Of a DNA stretch of 64,000 nucleotides, positions 45,436 through 56,638 are shown in pieces. Location of the stretch: the NCBI RefSeq assembly GCF_014904695.1, contig NZ_JACXXN010000003.1, positions 173,405 through 237,404 on the forward strand. Direction: 5' to 3'. Each line of letters opens with the position of its first letter. The stretch's first letter is position 1. The position numbers and the translations under genes are program-made. Source of the DNA: Nostoc sp. MG11. Lineage in GTDB: Bacteria; Cyanobacteriota; Cyanobacteriia; Cyanobacteriales; Nostocaceae. Under the pieces are notes generated by a model. The model did no database searches. It saw only the letters and a list, made by a program, of their open reading frames with translations, and was not told the origin of the DNA.

Positions 45436-46621
45436 AGTTAAACTGCCACAGCAAAACTCGATTATTTCCAGAATCAGCTACTACCGCTGTTTTGCCAACA
45501 ATTTTAATTCCATAACACCAATTTAAACTATCTCGCTTTGGTAGTCCAAAGTTGCGATTTTCGCCTTTGTTTTGAAAATTTATTTGTCCTGCGATGCCTG
45601 TAGCGGGTAATGCCGAGCCATTTGCTATTGCACCCTGCAATGATAAAATTGACTCCGGTTTGCTCCATCCTAATAATCGAGAATTAGCTGTATCCGCAAC
45701 TACCAACCAATCATCAGCAACTCCTACACCATAAGGCATACTCAAACTACTAGCACTAGGAAAATAAACTCCTTGATTCATTTCCACAGAATTAAAGTTT
45801 TTTTGCCCTAACACAACTGCACAAGGGGCATTATTTTCTGTTGGCATTCCTTGCCAAATCATCACGCGATTATTACCTGCATCAGCAACAACCAAATTCT
45901 CTCCCCAAAAAATGATATCGTGACACCAACGCATACTCGCTGCTGTCGGAGAACCACCACCATTTTCGTTACGAGATATCATATCTGGTTGTCCCAATAC
46001 TAAATCGGCAGGTTGACCGTTTTCTGTTGGTAATTGATGCCAAATTAAAACCCGTCGATTGCCTGTATCGGCAACAAACAGCCGTCCTTGATGGTAGAAA
46101 ACACCATAGGGCCAGTGCATTGTATTAGCAGATGCTATTTGGCTTCCCCTATTAGATTCATTATTAAAAAAATTATCTTGCCCTAACACCAAATCTGCTG
46201 GAACATTGCTATCTTCTGGTAAGTTGTTCCAAATCAAAACTCGATGGTTCCAAGCATCTGCTACCGCTAAACCCTCCCCACAAGCACAAATCCCAGTTGG
46301 AACACTGAGGGTTGTCTTTCCCGGTGTACCTTTAGCATTTTGTCCTTCATGATAAAAGTCTGGTTGTCCAATTACCCAATCAGCAGGTTGGTTATCTCTA
46401 GTGGGTAAATTTTGCCATCCCAATAACCGATGATGTCCTGTATCTGATACCCACAATGGCCCATCAGATAGTAAACAAGCACCACGAGGCCCAAACATTG
46501 TCGTAGAACTGGGTGCTAAAGGTATTACTAATTGGTGCGGCTCAAGAATGCTACCTAAAATCACCTTTGCGCCCTGAGATGATAGAGGTAATTGGGGAGT
46601 TACTATGTTTTTTGGTAGCAA
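45425..46621 (-). CDS. NHL-repeat protein of the extended hyp operon
   Basis: 398 residues with six NHL-type blades: LWVSDTGHHRLLGW, GLAVADAWNHRVLIWNNLPE, RLFVADTGNRRVLIWHQLPT, LVVADAGNNRVMIWQGMPTE, WLVVADTANSRLLGW and AVVADSGNNRVLLWQ. Predicted beta-propeller for protein-protein contact. In Nostoc PCC 7120 an NHL gene (alr0693) is co-transcribed with hypF and its neighbours. A role in maturation of the small subunit has been suggested in the literature but not proved. Confidence 0.85.
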   Translation of the reverse strand: MLPKNIVTPQLPLSSQGAKVILGSILEPHQLVIPLAPSSTTMFGPRGACLLSDGPLWVSDTGHHRLLGWQNLPTRDNQPADWVIGQPDFYHEGQNAKGTPGKTTLSVPTGICACGEGLAVADAWNHRVLIWNNLPEDSNVPADLVLGQDNFFNNESNRGSQIASANTMHWPYGVFYHQGRLFVADTGNRRVLIWHQLPTENGQPADLVLGQPDMISRNENGGGSPTAASMRWCHDIIFWGENLVVADAGNNRVMIWQGMPTENNAPCAVVLGQKNFNSVEMNQGVYFPSASSLSMPYGVGVADDWLVVADTANSRLLGWSKPESILSLQGAIANGSALPATGIAGQINFQNKGENRNFGLPKRDSLNWCYGIKIVGKTAVVADSGNNRVLLWQFNYGD

Positions 46622-46936
46622 TTTTTATATAGGGTTAATTGTGTTTGGATATGTATGAGAATTATCCAATCTCATTTGCATAAATTAATGTGTATCAACG
46701 GTTGCAATTTTGTATTTAAGTTTAATATTACAGTGATTTCCACTTGAATAATTTACTTTGATAATCATAATTTAAAACAATTAGACATCGGAATTCACAG
46801 TGCTTTTAAAATCAAATAAATTGGTGTAGAATATGCGAACCCTCAAGTGCGATCGCTTAATTCCAAGCCCATTATATAATTGCTTGAGTCATAGGCGATC
46901 GCAATTTATCACCTATGCCTAAAATACTCTTAAACC
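46622..46936. other. Gap inside the extended hyp operon
   Basis: About 315 bases without a gene, with HIP1 octamers near 46852 and 46895. This is the largest gap within the leftward hyp series and could hold an internal promoter; no clear motif was seen. Confidence 0.4.
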
Positions 46937-47782
46937 CTATTTTTGCATCTGTACAAAAACATTATCACCTTTAATCTGTACTGGATAAGACTTTAAAGCA
47001 ACATCGATTGCAGTTAAGCATTCACCTGTTTCTAATTTGTACTGAAATCCGTGAGAAGGACAGGTAAGAATACCATTTTCAACCTTACCCGTTTCTAAGG
47101 GATCTCCCATGTGACTACAAGCATTACGGTAACAGGTAATATTAACACCTTGACGATGTAAAATTAGTGAGTTACTAGCAAAATTTACTGCCAATATACC
47201 AGACTCAGGAACTTGATCAATAGTTGCTAATTTCACCCAAGCAGAATTTACCTGTGTAAGAAATGGACTACTTAAGCCAGAATTAGCACTATTAATACTA
47301 GGAGATTTATTGACCGCAACTACTGTAGTAATTTCGGGGCAATGTTTTTTTATTGCCTGTTCAATTCCCTGAGATAAAGTTAAAGTAGAAGCAGCACAAT
47401 TACTACAAGCTCCTATTAACTGAACTTCTACTGTATCTGGTAGTTTAATTGCCACTAATTCTACATCTCCATTATGGCTTTTTAAGCCTGGGCGAATTTC
47501 CTCAAGCGCTGTCTGAACGCGTTGCGTTAATGACGGTTGTGGCGATTTTACTAGTTCATGATAAAGTAGTACTGCATACACTACTTCATCATCAACAGCA
47601 TGACGCAAAGCTGACATTGATTCTTGCTTGAGGCTTTTAATCAAACGTGTCAATGCTTCTTTATGCAAAGCTTCAATTGACCTTTTTAGCCCTACTGCTA
47701 CACACCGTTGGCTTTCATCCCACTCAGATATAATTGCCTCAAAGCGGTTGATTTCCTCAACCAATTCTTCAAGTTTAGTCAT
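46937..47782 (-). CDS. NifU-like plus Rieske fusion protein
   Basis: 281 residues. The first 85 are a helical segment without known motif. Residues about 90-155 are a NifU C-terminal domain (ALEEIRPGLKSHNGDVELVA, GACSNCAASTLTLSQGIEQA with its CSNC iron-binding pair). Residues about 185-281 are a Rieske domain (CYRNACSHMGDPLETG and CPSHGFQYKLETG) with C-x-H and C-x2-H ligands. In Nostoc PCC 7120 alr0692 has this position. Such a protein could deliver or insert Fe-S clusters, for example into HupS; this is a literature suggestion and inference. Confidence 0.87.
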   Translation of the reverse strand: MTKLEELVEEINRFEAIISEWDESQRCVAVGLKRSIEALHKEALTRLIKSLKQESMSALRHAVDDEVVYAVLLYHELVKSPQPSLTQRVQTALEEIRPGLKSHNGDVELVAIKLPDTVEVQLIGACSNCAASTLTLSQGIEQAIKKHCPEITTVVAVNKSPSINSANSGLSSPFLTQVNSAWVKLATIDQVPESGILAVNFASNSLILHRQGVNITCYRNACSHMGDPLETGKVENGILTCPSHGFQYKLETGECLTAIDVALKSYPVQIKGDNVFVQMQK

Positions 47783-47838
47783 TGGTTATTTGTCATTGGT
47801 CATTGGTTATTTACAAAGGAGAAATGACAATTAAAAAG

Positions 47839-48063
47839 TCACTTCATTTTGAAATCTTTGAGGAGAAATGGCATAATCATACCTGTTACTAAACTAGATA
47901 TTACTACTGGCAACCAAAAAGGAATTTCGGCTTGTGCAAGTAATACAAGTAGTAGAAAACCAATGCTCACACCAATAGCAGTCTGCTGGATAAAATATAT
48001 AGGGTCACGCAGCAGCTTTCCTTTAAAAAATAACTTGGCAGAAAACCACCCAATCTCTAACAT
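47839..48063 (-). CDS. Small membrane protein of the extended hyp operon
   Basis: I take the ATG at 48063 (MLEIGWFSAKLFFKGKLLRD), since the frame upstream overlaps the next gene. The 74 residues hold two hydrophobic helices (FIQQTAIGVSIGFLLLVLLA; FWLPVVISSLVTGMIMPFLL). It lies eight bases behind the preceding gene. Small ORFs (asr0689/asr0690) hold this place in Nostoc PCC 7120; function unknown. Confidence 0.7.
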   Translation of the reverse strand: MLEIGWFSAKLFFKGKLLRDPIYFIQQTAIGVSIGFLLLVLLAQAEIPFWLPVVISSLVTGMIMPFLLKDFKMK

Positions 48064-48071
48064 AATTCCTC

Positions 48072-48338
48072 CTAATAATTTGTTAACAAATTCAGTAAAA
48101 ATAACCCTAATACTATGGCAGGAATTGCACCAGCCGGGGCAAATAATGCACCCAGCATTGCTGAAAACTGATAACCGATATCTTTCCCGGCTAACAGCAT
48201 CCCGCCAATAGCACCGCCGACCATAGATAAAGCGGTTGCAATGATTACCCACACTAATTCAGTTTCTATGTTCAACTCTCCAGCCGCTAAGCTTGTAAGA
48301 AAATCACTCACACTAGGGTTGGTCAAAATATCTCTCAT
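48072..48338 (-). CDS. Small membrane protein with Gly/Ala-rich helices
   Basis: 88 residues: an N-terminal soluble part (MRDILTNPSVSDFLTSLAAG) and two hydrophobic segments (ETELVWVIIATALSMVGGAI; APAGAIPAIVLGLFLLNLL) with GxxxG-like spacing (GGAIGGMLLAG). It appears co-translated with the 74-residue membrane protein and they may form a heteromeric membrane unit. Function unknown. Conserved position in extended hyp operons. Confidence 0.72.
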   Translation of the reverse strand: MRDILTNPSVSDFLTSLAAGELNIETELVWVIIATALSMVGGAIGGMLLAGKDIGYQFSAMLGALFAPAGAIPAIVLGLFLLNLLTNY

Positions 48339-48403
48339 GCTGTGTTGCCTTTCTGATTAAACTTAGGAGTTATAAGTGAGAATGTAAATTTGATTCATAA
48401 CTC

Positions 48404-49372
48404 CTAACTCATCATTTCTGCTTCTACATCTTGTAGTGCTTGAGCTACTATTTCTGCTTGTTCCATCTGTTGGTGTTGTGTGAATATCTCCCAAGCTTCT
48501 TGATAGTAAGTATGCGCTTGCAAGAGATTATTAGAGTTACTACTTTCGGGCTTTTCTGGGTCGTCGGGTAAGTTGAATAAAGCGTTAGCTTTGTTGGAAA
48601 TTGTGTTAGCGTACTCTATGGGTGTATCTTTGGGGTTACGCACTTTTAACGCTTCATTGTAAGCTGCGATCGCCCGCAAATTATTCTCCAGAGGATGAGA
48701 ACTAACTAAATATTGCAAAGCGTTACCTAAATTGTTTTGCAACATCGCATATTCTCTAGGATGGTCAATCAGATTAATATGCTTTAGCGCCACCTCAAAT
48801 GATTGCACTGCTAACCCCTGACGCAAGTATTCACGTTCCGACGCCAAAGGCATAGAAAGGTATGCGATCGCAATATTGTTGTATAAAATCGCGTATTCCT
48901 GCGGATAATCCTGCCAAGTAAACACCCGCAAAGCCTCATGATAAGCTTGGATGCTGTCCGTTATCCGCGCCAAATTGAAGGGTACAAGCGACTGCAACAC
49001 CAACCCTAAATTCATCTGTGCCTCTGCCACTTCTTCTGGCAAAGCTAACTGTTGTAAAGTCGGTAGCGCCTCTTCATAACCTACTTTCGCTTGCAGTAAC
49101 AATTCAGTTCCCACATCCGGTATTGCCTGTAACGTCCCTGCCATTCCCACCTGGGCGCGGGCCTTCAGCAGGGTATACTCCTCACCACACATCTCATAAG
49201 CCCGGTAATATAAGGAAACTGCATTACGCAAGTCTTGGGCAGTTTTGGGCTTCTTTTGAAAGCCCTGTGCGATCTCGATCAGCATTTGGATTTTTTCCTC
49301 CATCGTTGCTGACTCCGATGCAATGGCGGCGATCGCAGCCTTCACTGCTGAATCTGTAATGCTGGGGGTCAT
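48404..49372 (-). CDS. TPR protein, first gene of the extended hyp operon
   Basis: 322 residues, almost wholly helical, with at least four TPR-like units (AQMNLGLVLQSLVPFNLARI; AILYNNIAIAYLSMP; AMLQNNLGNALQYLV; ANTISNKANALFNLP). It opens the leftward operon that leads to hypF-hypB, as alr0691 does in Nostoc PCC 7120. A scaffold role in hydrogenase small-subunit or cluster maturation is possible; no direct evidence in the sequence. Confidence 0.85.
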   Translation of the reverse strand: MTPSITDSAVKAAIAAIASESATMEEKIQMLIEIAQGFQKKPKTAQDLRNAVSLYYRAYEMCGEEYTLLKARAQVGMAGTLQAIPDVGTELLLQAKVGYEEALPTLQQLALPEEVAEAQMNLGLVLQSLVPFNLARITDSIQAYHEALRVFTWQDYPQEYAILYNNIAIAYLSMPLASEREYLRQGLAVQSFEVALKHINLIDHPREYAMLQNNLGNALQYLVSSHPLENNLRAIAAYNEALKVRNPKDTPIEYANTISNKANALFNLPDDPEKPESSNSNNLLQAHTYYQEAWEIFTQHQQMEQAEIVAQALQDVEAEMMS

Positions 49373-50190
49373 AACTGCCGTACTCTAGCCAATTGGGAAA
49401 TTGAGTCTTTCAACGCCCATGAAAGATCAAGACACGCTTTACGCGTCCAATCACAGGGCATACAGATTTACGCAGGCTTTGAGTCCTTTAGGCGGAATTC
49501 CCCTTTTTTGAAACTAGGGACTTTGGACTAGGAAAAAGGGGGAAAGGTTAAAGGTTAAAGGGCAAAGAACGGGATGGTTCTTCCCTTTCACCAATTCCTA
49601 ATCCCTAATACCCAGTATCCAATATCCAGTCTCTTTGAATTCAATCAATTTTTTTACTATAAAACACCCTATTTATAAAATTCTATGGGGAAAATGCCAA
49701 TATTAATGTCAGCTTTAAACACCTTATATTCTTATAATATTTTTTGTATCAACATATAACATAATTCAAATTTTTCTTGTTGATATATTGACATTTAATA
49801 AATAGATTATTTACCTATCTGTCATCAAAATCTAACTATTGACCTATATACTACACTCACATTTATTTGAAATTTAATGTTTTTAAATTAAAGCTACGGT
49901 CTTCCCCGTATATAGCTTACATACTTAAATTGAATACTTAATAACTATAAAAATATTGTTGTTGGTCTATATATTATTCATGTTTTTTTTGAAAAGTCTG
50001 TTATCCATATAACCTTTTAATTAAATCTTTATTAGATTATATTTTTGCCTAATGATAATTTTTTATTTAGGAAAGATAATAGAATAAAAAAATACCCTAT
50101 TTTGGAAAATAAATATTGATAAACAGGTGAGACTCTACAAACCTGATCACCTACATCATGCATGGTAAACGATAGAAAAACAGATAGCCG
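49373..50190. promoter_or_regulatory. Divergent promoter region between hyp operon and hupSL
   Basis: 818 bases with no gene, very AT-rich (from 49620 on). An exact NtcA site (GTA-N8-TAC) was not found; the nearest is GTATCAACATATAAC at 49746-49760 with one mismatch. A purine-rich repeat spacer is at 49525-49600. In Nostoc punctiforme the hupSL promoter has a transcription start about 260 bases upstream of hupS and an NtcA site further up, so the candidate here is at a plausible distance. Function is inferred. Confidence 0.5.
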
Positions 50191-51178
<988 letters not shown>

Positions 51179-51198
51179 TAAAAAACAGGAGAGGAGAA

Positions 51199-52794
<1,596 letters not shown>

Positions 52795-52812
52795 AGGATG
52801 CTAATTTATAAT

Positions 52813-52861
52813 AGCTAATGGCTAATTGTGATTGAATTAGTCATTAGCTGTGTTATTTTTT
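52813..52861 (+). terminator. hupSL terminator
   Basis: AGCTAATGGCTAATT (52813-52827) pairs with AATTAGTCATTAGCT (52835-52849) with one G-T mismatch, and is followed by GTGTTATTTTTT. It lies 19 bases after the hupL stop. Confidence 0.75.
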
Positions 52862-52982
52862 CTGGTTGAGATCATGACACTATTCTTTATCCTCCGTATA
52901 GTGCAGCTAGCTGTCTAATGGTGTATCGTATTAGGCTGCACAATTTCAAAAACTATTGTCTCAAGAAACCATGTAACGTATT

Positions 52983-53231
52983 ATGAATTTCAAAGATGAC
53001 GAAACTAATATAGTGAATATTATCCAAGCAATTCTGCCAACAATTTGTTTAGTCAATTTTTTATTATTATTTTCAAACTCTTCTATAGCTTTTTCATCTC
53101 CTCGTGTAATAGAAAAACTTGGATATTCCTCAATTTTATCTACTCGTTTATCTATAAATTTTTCAATTTTAAATCCAGAAAATAACCCAGTTATAAAAAT
53201 TGCTGCCAGAAATTATGAAAAGGTTTTTTAA
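52983..53231 (+). CDS. Doubtful small secreted or membrane protein
   Basis: 82 residues (MNFKDDETNIVNIIQAILPT, then ICLVNFLLLFSNSSIAF and AARNYEKVF at the end). It has a hydrophobic segment that could be a signal anchor. No family is recognised and no clear ribosome binding site is seen; the region is AT-rich and beside a broken gene, so it may be a chance frame. Confidence 0.3.
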   Translation: MNFKDDETNIVNIIQAILPTICLVNFLLLFSNSSIAFSSPRVIEKLGYSSILSTRLSINFSILNPENNPVIKIAARNYEKVF

Positions 53232-53253
53232 TGTTTCAACTGAGATTTCTTCT

Positions 53254-53978
53254 TTAATTTTTAAAAGATGAAACAAGTAAGTAATTTGAGTATTGGCATA
53301 CAATCATTAAGAGCACAATAGGCGATGCGTAACGAATAATCTCGCTCAATAACTTTCCTTGCTTTTTGAAAAAACTATGAACAAAGCTAGATTCAGGAGA
53401 ATCTCTCAAACCCTCATACCAATTGCTCACGACATTCAATAATTCGATTGTAATAATATTATTGATAAAATCAACTTTACAGACACTAGAAGACCGCGCC
53501 TCTATTAACTCCTGAATGTTATCACTTGTAAGAATTAGCTGAAACATATCTTTAGGTGGAATATAATTACCAAGCCTTAACTTTATCGAATGTCTTTGAG
53601 GAAGATTATAGTGAGGTAATTTAATTACAAAACCCAGGATATAGTAACCGTTTGAATTCTTTCATTAATAGTGTTCCAATTCTCTCTTTCAAATTCAGCC
53701 CAAGTAGAGTAATCCTTAATTTTTTTATTTGAGAGAATGAAATTAATTGATCCAATACTTGCGGTTACATCATGATTCCTGAGTTTGGCTTGTATTTGTT
53801 CATTTATATATAAAATATCCGCTAGTTCCAAAGTCTTTTTACCTGGAAGTAAACGGATCTCTGTATCAGGCTTTGCATTAAGTTGATAATAGAAAGACTT
53901 GAAATCATCAAGGGACATATTTGTTCCAGTCTGTTGTGGAACAATACTTGAATTCTCAGAGGTTTGAGAGCTATTCAT
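53254..53978 (-). pseudogene. Frameshifted membrane protein gene, unknown family
   Basis: Two consecutive frames on the reverse strand read as one protein if one base is added near 53642: the first (53978-53625) ends ...NERIQTVTISWVL-stop, while the overlapping frame continues YYILGFVIKLPHYNLPQR... GNYIPPKDMFQLILTSD and to 53254. The second part lacks its own good start. The joined product is about 240 residues, soluble at the N terminus (LLPGKKTLELADILYINEQI) with one hydrophobic segment near the end (IIRYASPIVLLMIVCQYSNY). Family not recognised. A sequencing error is not excluded. Confidence 0.6.
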
Positions 53979-54178
53979 CTCAGTAATTTTTGCAATATAT
54001 AGAGTCTAAATTATAACTTTTTTAGTTTTTAAATGTCTATATTACAGCCTAATGGAGCAGCTTACCAATGGCAGATACCTTAAAAAAGGAACAGAAAGGT
54101 CGTCAGTTCATCCGCTCCACGGTATTGTTCGGCTGCTGTTAGAACTACAAATATATCAGATATGATATATATAACGGC

Positions 54179-54520
54179 ATGGATGAAAATGATAAACCTT
54201 TAGTTTGGTTGCATGGTGAGGTTAAAACTCCGCCATTCAGCCTGGAAGCACGGATAGAAGTAGGTGTACTGCTCAGATGCTTGCAGTAAGGTGAAAACCT
54301 TGGTATGCCTCATTCAAGACCCATGCCAAGTATCGGAGTACACTGTTATGAACTACGAGTTCGGGACGCAGATAAAAACTGGCGAATTATTTACCGAATT
54401 GATGACGATGCAATTTTGATTCTTGAAGTCTTTAACAAAACAACTAGAGCTACACCAACCAATGTGATTAAAAGCTGCAAAAAACGACTGAAGAAGTATG
54501 ACATAGACACAGAGGACTAA
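54179..54520 (+). pseudogene. RelE/HigB-type toxin gene with premature stop
   Basis: The frame from ATG 54179 reads MDENDKPLVWLHGEVKTPPF and SLEARIEVGVLLRCLQ, then TAA at 54287-54289, then continues in the same frame GENLGMPHSRPMPSIGVHCY and WRIIYRIDDDAILILEVFNK to 54520. Joined, it is a normal phage-derived Gp49-like/HigB toxin of about 113 residues. A CAA (Gln) in place of TAA would restore it, which fits LQQG in relatives. The 71-residue 3' part has its own ATG (54305), but would lack the N-terminal strand. The antitoxin gene follows after four bases. Confidence 0.8.
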
Positions 54521-54524
54521 TGTT

Positions 54525-54839
54525 ATGGATCAAGCTAAAAGAGAACGTCTAGAAGTAAAGGGTTGGAAAGTTGGCACAGTTTCAGAATTTTTAGAACTCA
54601 CATCAGAAGAAACCACCTTAATTGAGATTAAATTAGCCCTCAGCCACAACCTCAAAGAACGGCGACAAAAATTGATGACGCAAGTAGAGTTGGCACAGAA
54701 AATTAACTCTAGCCAACCCCGTGTTGCCAAAGCTGAGAATGGTGATGCTTCGGTTTCTATTGAACTCTTAATACGTGCGATGCTAGCAACAGGTGCAACG
54801 CCTCAAGAAATAGGACAAGTAATCGCCCAAGCAGGATAG
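54525..54839 (+). CDS. HigA-type antitoxin (XRE helix-turn-helix)
   Basis: 104 residues. The N-terminal half (KGWKVGTVSEFLELTSEETT) is the segment typical of antitoxins paired with HigB-2/Gp49 toxins. The C-terminal half is an XRE helix-turn-helix: LKERRQKLMTQVELAQKINS and QPRVAKAENGDASVSIELLI. It would bind its own promoter and neutralise the toxin. The toxin gene immediately upstream has a premature stop, so the antitoxin may now be an orphan. Confidence 0.87.
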   Translation: MDQAKRERLEVKGWKVGTVSEFLELTSEETTLIEIKLALSHNLKERRQKLMTQVELAQKINSSQPRVAKAENGDASVSIELLIRAMLATGATPQEIGQVIAQAG

Positions 54840-54866
54840 CGATGTCCACAACGGGCTACGCCTACG

Positions 54867-55076
54867 CATTTGCTATTTTGGCGAGCGCATTTGCTATTTT
54901 GGCGATCGCATTTGCTATTTCGGCGCTCGCATTTGCTATTTTGGCGATCGCATTTGCTATTTCGGCGACCTCATTTGCTATTTCAGCGATCGCATTTGCT
55001 ATTTTGGCGAGCGCATTTGCTATTTTGGCGAGCGCATTTGCTATTTCGGCGACCTCATTTGCTATTTTGGCGACCT
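54867..55076. repeat. 21-bp minisatellite, ten copies
   Basis: The unit CATTTGCTATTTTGGCGAGCG repeats ten times exactly in length; variation is limited to T/C at positions 13-14 and the last five bases (GAGCG, GATCG, GCTCG, GACCT). Several junctions create GCGATCGC. Forward it reads FAILASA/FAISATS, reverse IANALAK/IANAIAE; both are open because of the period. It begins within GGGCTACGCCTACGC, a fragment of the dispersed repeat seen elsewhere. Confidence 0.92.
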
Positions 55077-55383
55077 GATTTGTTGCTGTCAAAATTAGTG
55101 CTTGTACAACCGACAGCCAACAAAGATAAGCAAAAGCCGCAAAGGCACACTTTTTTGATCATCACTTGACTCATAAGCTTTTTAACTAAGTAGTGAACAG
55201 CCCAAAGCTACACTCACAGATTATCTGATTTCGGAATTCCAAAGTAGTAGCGTGTGTTAACGCGACAGCGTAACGCACTTATTTATCTATTAGGCGGTGC
55301 ATTAGGGTCATCTTTCAAGAGTGATCGCTCTTGCACCACTATGACATCAGACTAAACTTAATTTAGAAACTTAGTTTAATCTC

Positions 55384-55629
55384 ATGGAAACCGTAAATAT
55401 TCATCAAGCCAAAACGAATCTTTCAAAGCTGTTGTCACGCGTAGAACTTGGAGAAGAAATTATTATTTCTAACCGAGGTATTCCGAGCGCAAAATTGATT
55501 CCATTTCGCTCCTCATCAAATCGACTCAATAGTTTAGGACAGGATCAAGGGCGTTTCGTAGCACCAGATGATTTCAACGCTTCTTTGCCAGAAGATATTT
55601 TGGCAGCATTTGAGGATGGTGAAGAGTGA
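55384..55629 (+). CDS. Phd/YefM-type antitoxin (VapB-like)
   Basis: 81 residues with the Phd/YefM N-terminal DNA-binding domain: METVNIHQAKTNLSKLLSRV, LGEEIIISNRGIPSAKLIPF. The C-terminal tail (GRFVAPDDFNASLPEDILAA) is the toxin-binding part. The stop overlaps the GTG start of a PIN-domain toxin gene (GTGA), which is truncated. Confidence 0.9.
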   Translation: METVNIHQAKTNLSKLLSRVELGEEIIISNRGIPSAKLIPFRSSSNRLNSLGQDQGRFVAPDDFNASLPEDILAAFEDGEE

Positions 55630-55718
55630 AACTCTTGCTAGATACGCAGTGCTGGTTATGGTGGTTTGTTCAACCAAAGCTTTTGAATGAGGTAGCGATC
55701 GCCTTTGCCCTACCATGA
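55626..55718 (+). pseudogene. Truncated VapC-type PIN toxin
   Basis: GTG 55626 opens MKLLLDTQCWLWWFVQPKLL, the start of a VapC/PIN-domain toxin of about 125 residues, including the first catalytic Asp. It ends after 30 codons at TGA 55716 and the following sequence shows no PIN motifs. The first 22 residues are a clear match; the last eight (AIAFALP) are probably the breakpoint, beside a HIP1 octamer. Confidence 0.8.
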
Positions 55719-55769
55719 CATCTAACGCTCTTTTATGTCTCTGAGAAGAGAAAAACTCTGTCAGAAATC

Positions 55770-56525
55770 TTAATTTTTATTACAAGTATTATTTGTTAAT
55801 ACTGAGGCAAGGTCAGCAGGACGAGACAAGTGCGGGCAATGTCCTCCAGATAGTTCTATGGCATCAACCCCCAAACGCTTACGTGCTGCGTAACGTGACC
55901 ATGTAGGAGAAATTATTTGGTCATCAGTACAAACAATATACTTATACTCAACATCTGGTAAACTTTTTAGGGGATTGACCTCAAAAATATATGCCATTGA
56001 TTGCTGCAAACGTCTTTTTGAGAGTGCCCAGCGCATTACATCCGGTTGACAATCCTGATAGAATAATTCCATCAATACCGCTTCATCCGAAAAGTCTTTA
56101 CCAACAGAAACGGGATTAAACATCTCAGGTTCATCATCGAATTGTTCGAGTTGAATTGGTTTTGGTTCGTAATTTAATGATTTAAGGCTATCAGAATCGA
56201 GATTATGAGAAAATTGGTCAAGTGTACTGGTTCCTGGGCATGGAATAAGCGCAGTCACGAATACCAGTTGACGTACTTGATGCGCTTCTGCCACAAGGGG
56301 AATAACAGTACCAGCCATTGAGTGACCAACCAGTACAATTTCATCATCAGTTTTTGGCAGCGCTTGAAGTACGATATCTGCAAATTGCGATAAACTTGCA
56401 GATGCATCTTCAATTGGCAAATCCATTGCTACTGTTTTGTGACCTTGCGCTTTTAAGTAAGGAATTAATAAATCCCAACACCAAGCGCCTTGGAACGCAC
56501 CGTGAACTAGACAAAAAAGACTCAT
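55770..56525 (-). CDS. Alpha/beta-hydrolase (plant MES-like esterase family)
   Basis: 251 residues starting MSLFCLVHGAFQGAWCWDLL. Nucleophile elbow GHSMAG near residue 67, acid in CTDDQIISP near 204, His in LSGGHCPHLSRP near 232. The early HGAFQGAWCW motif is like that of salicylate/methyl-jasmonate esterases and related bacterial hydrolases. Substrate unknown. No signal peptide. Confidence 0.88.
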   Translation of the reverse strand: MSLFCLVHGAFQGAWCWDLLIPYLKAQGHKTVAMDLPIEDASASLSQFADIVLQALPKTDDEIVLVGHSMAGTVIPLVAEAHQVRQLVFVTALIPCPGTSTLDQFSHNLDSDSLKSLNYEPKPIQLEQFDDEPEMFNPVSVGKDFSDEAVLMELFYQDCQPDVMRWALSKRRLQQSMAYIFEVNPLKSLPDVEYKYIVCTDDQIISPTWSRYAARKRLGVDAIELSGGHCPHLSRPADLASVLTNNTCNKN

Positions 56526-56638
56526 AGCAATTTTAAGTAAATTTCCCGGCTTGTGCTGATGTAACTATAATTTGCCGCTATCAAGACATCAACAAGAGCA
56601 ATACCTACGGTGAGCTACGCTAACGCAAAATCACTGTT

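Noticed and set aside
49373..50190. Exact NtcA site in the hupS promoter
   Set aside because: No GTA-N8-TAC was found by eye; GTATCAACATATAAC is the best and has one mismatch.
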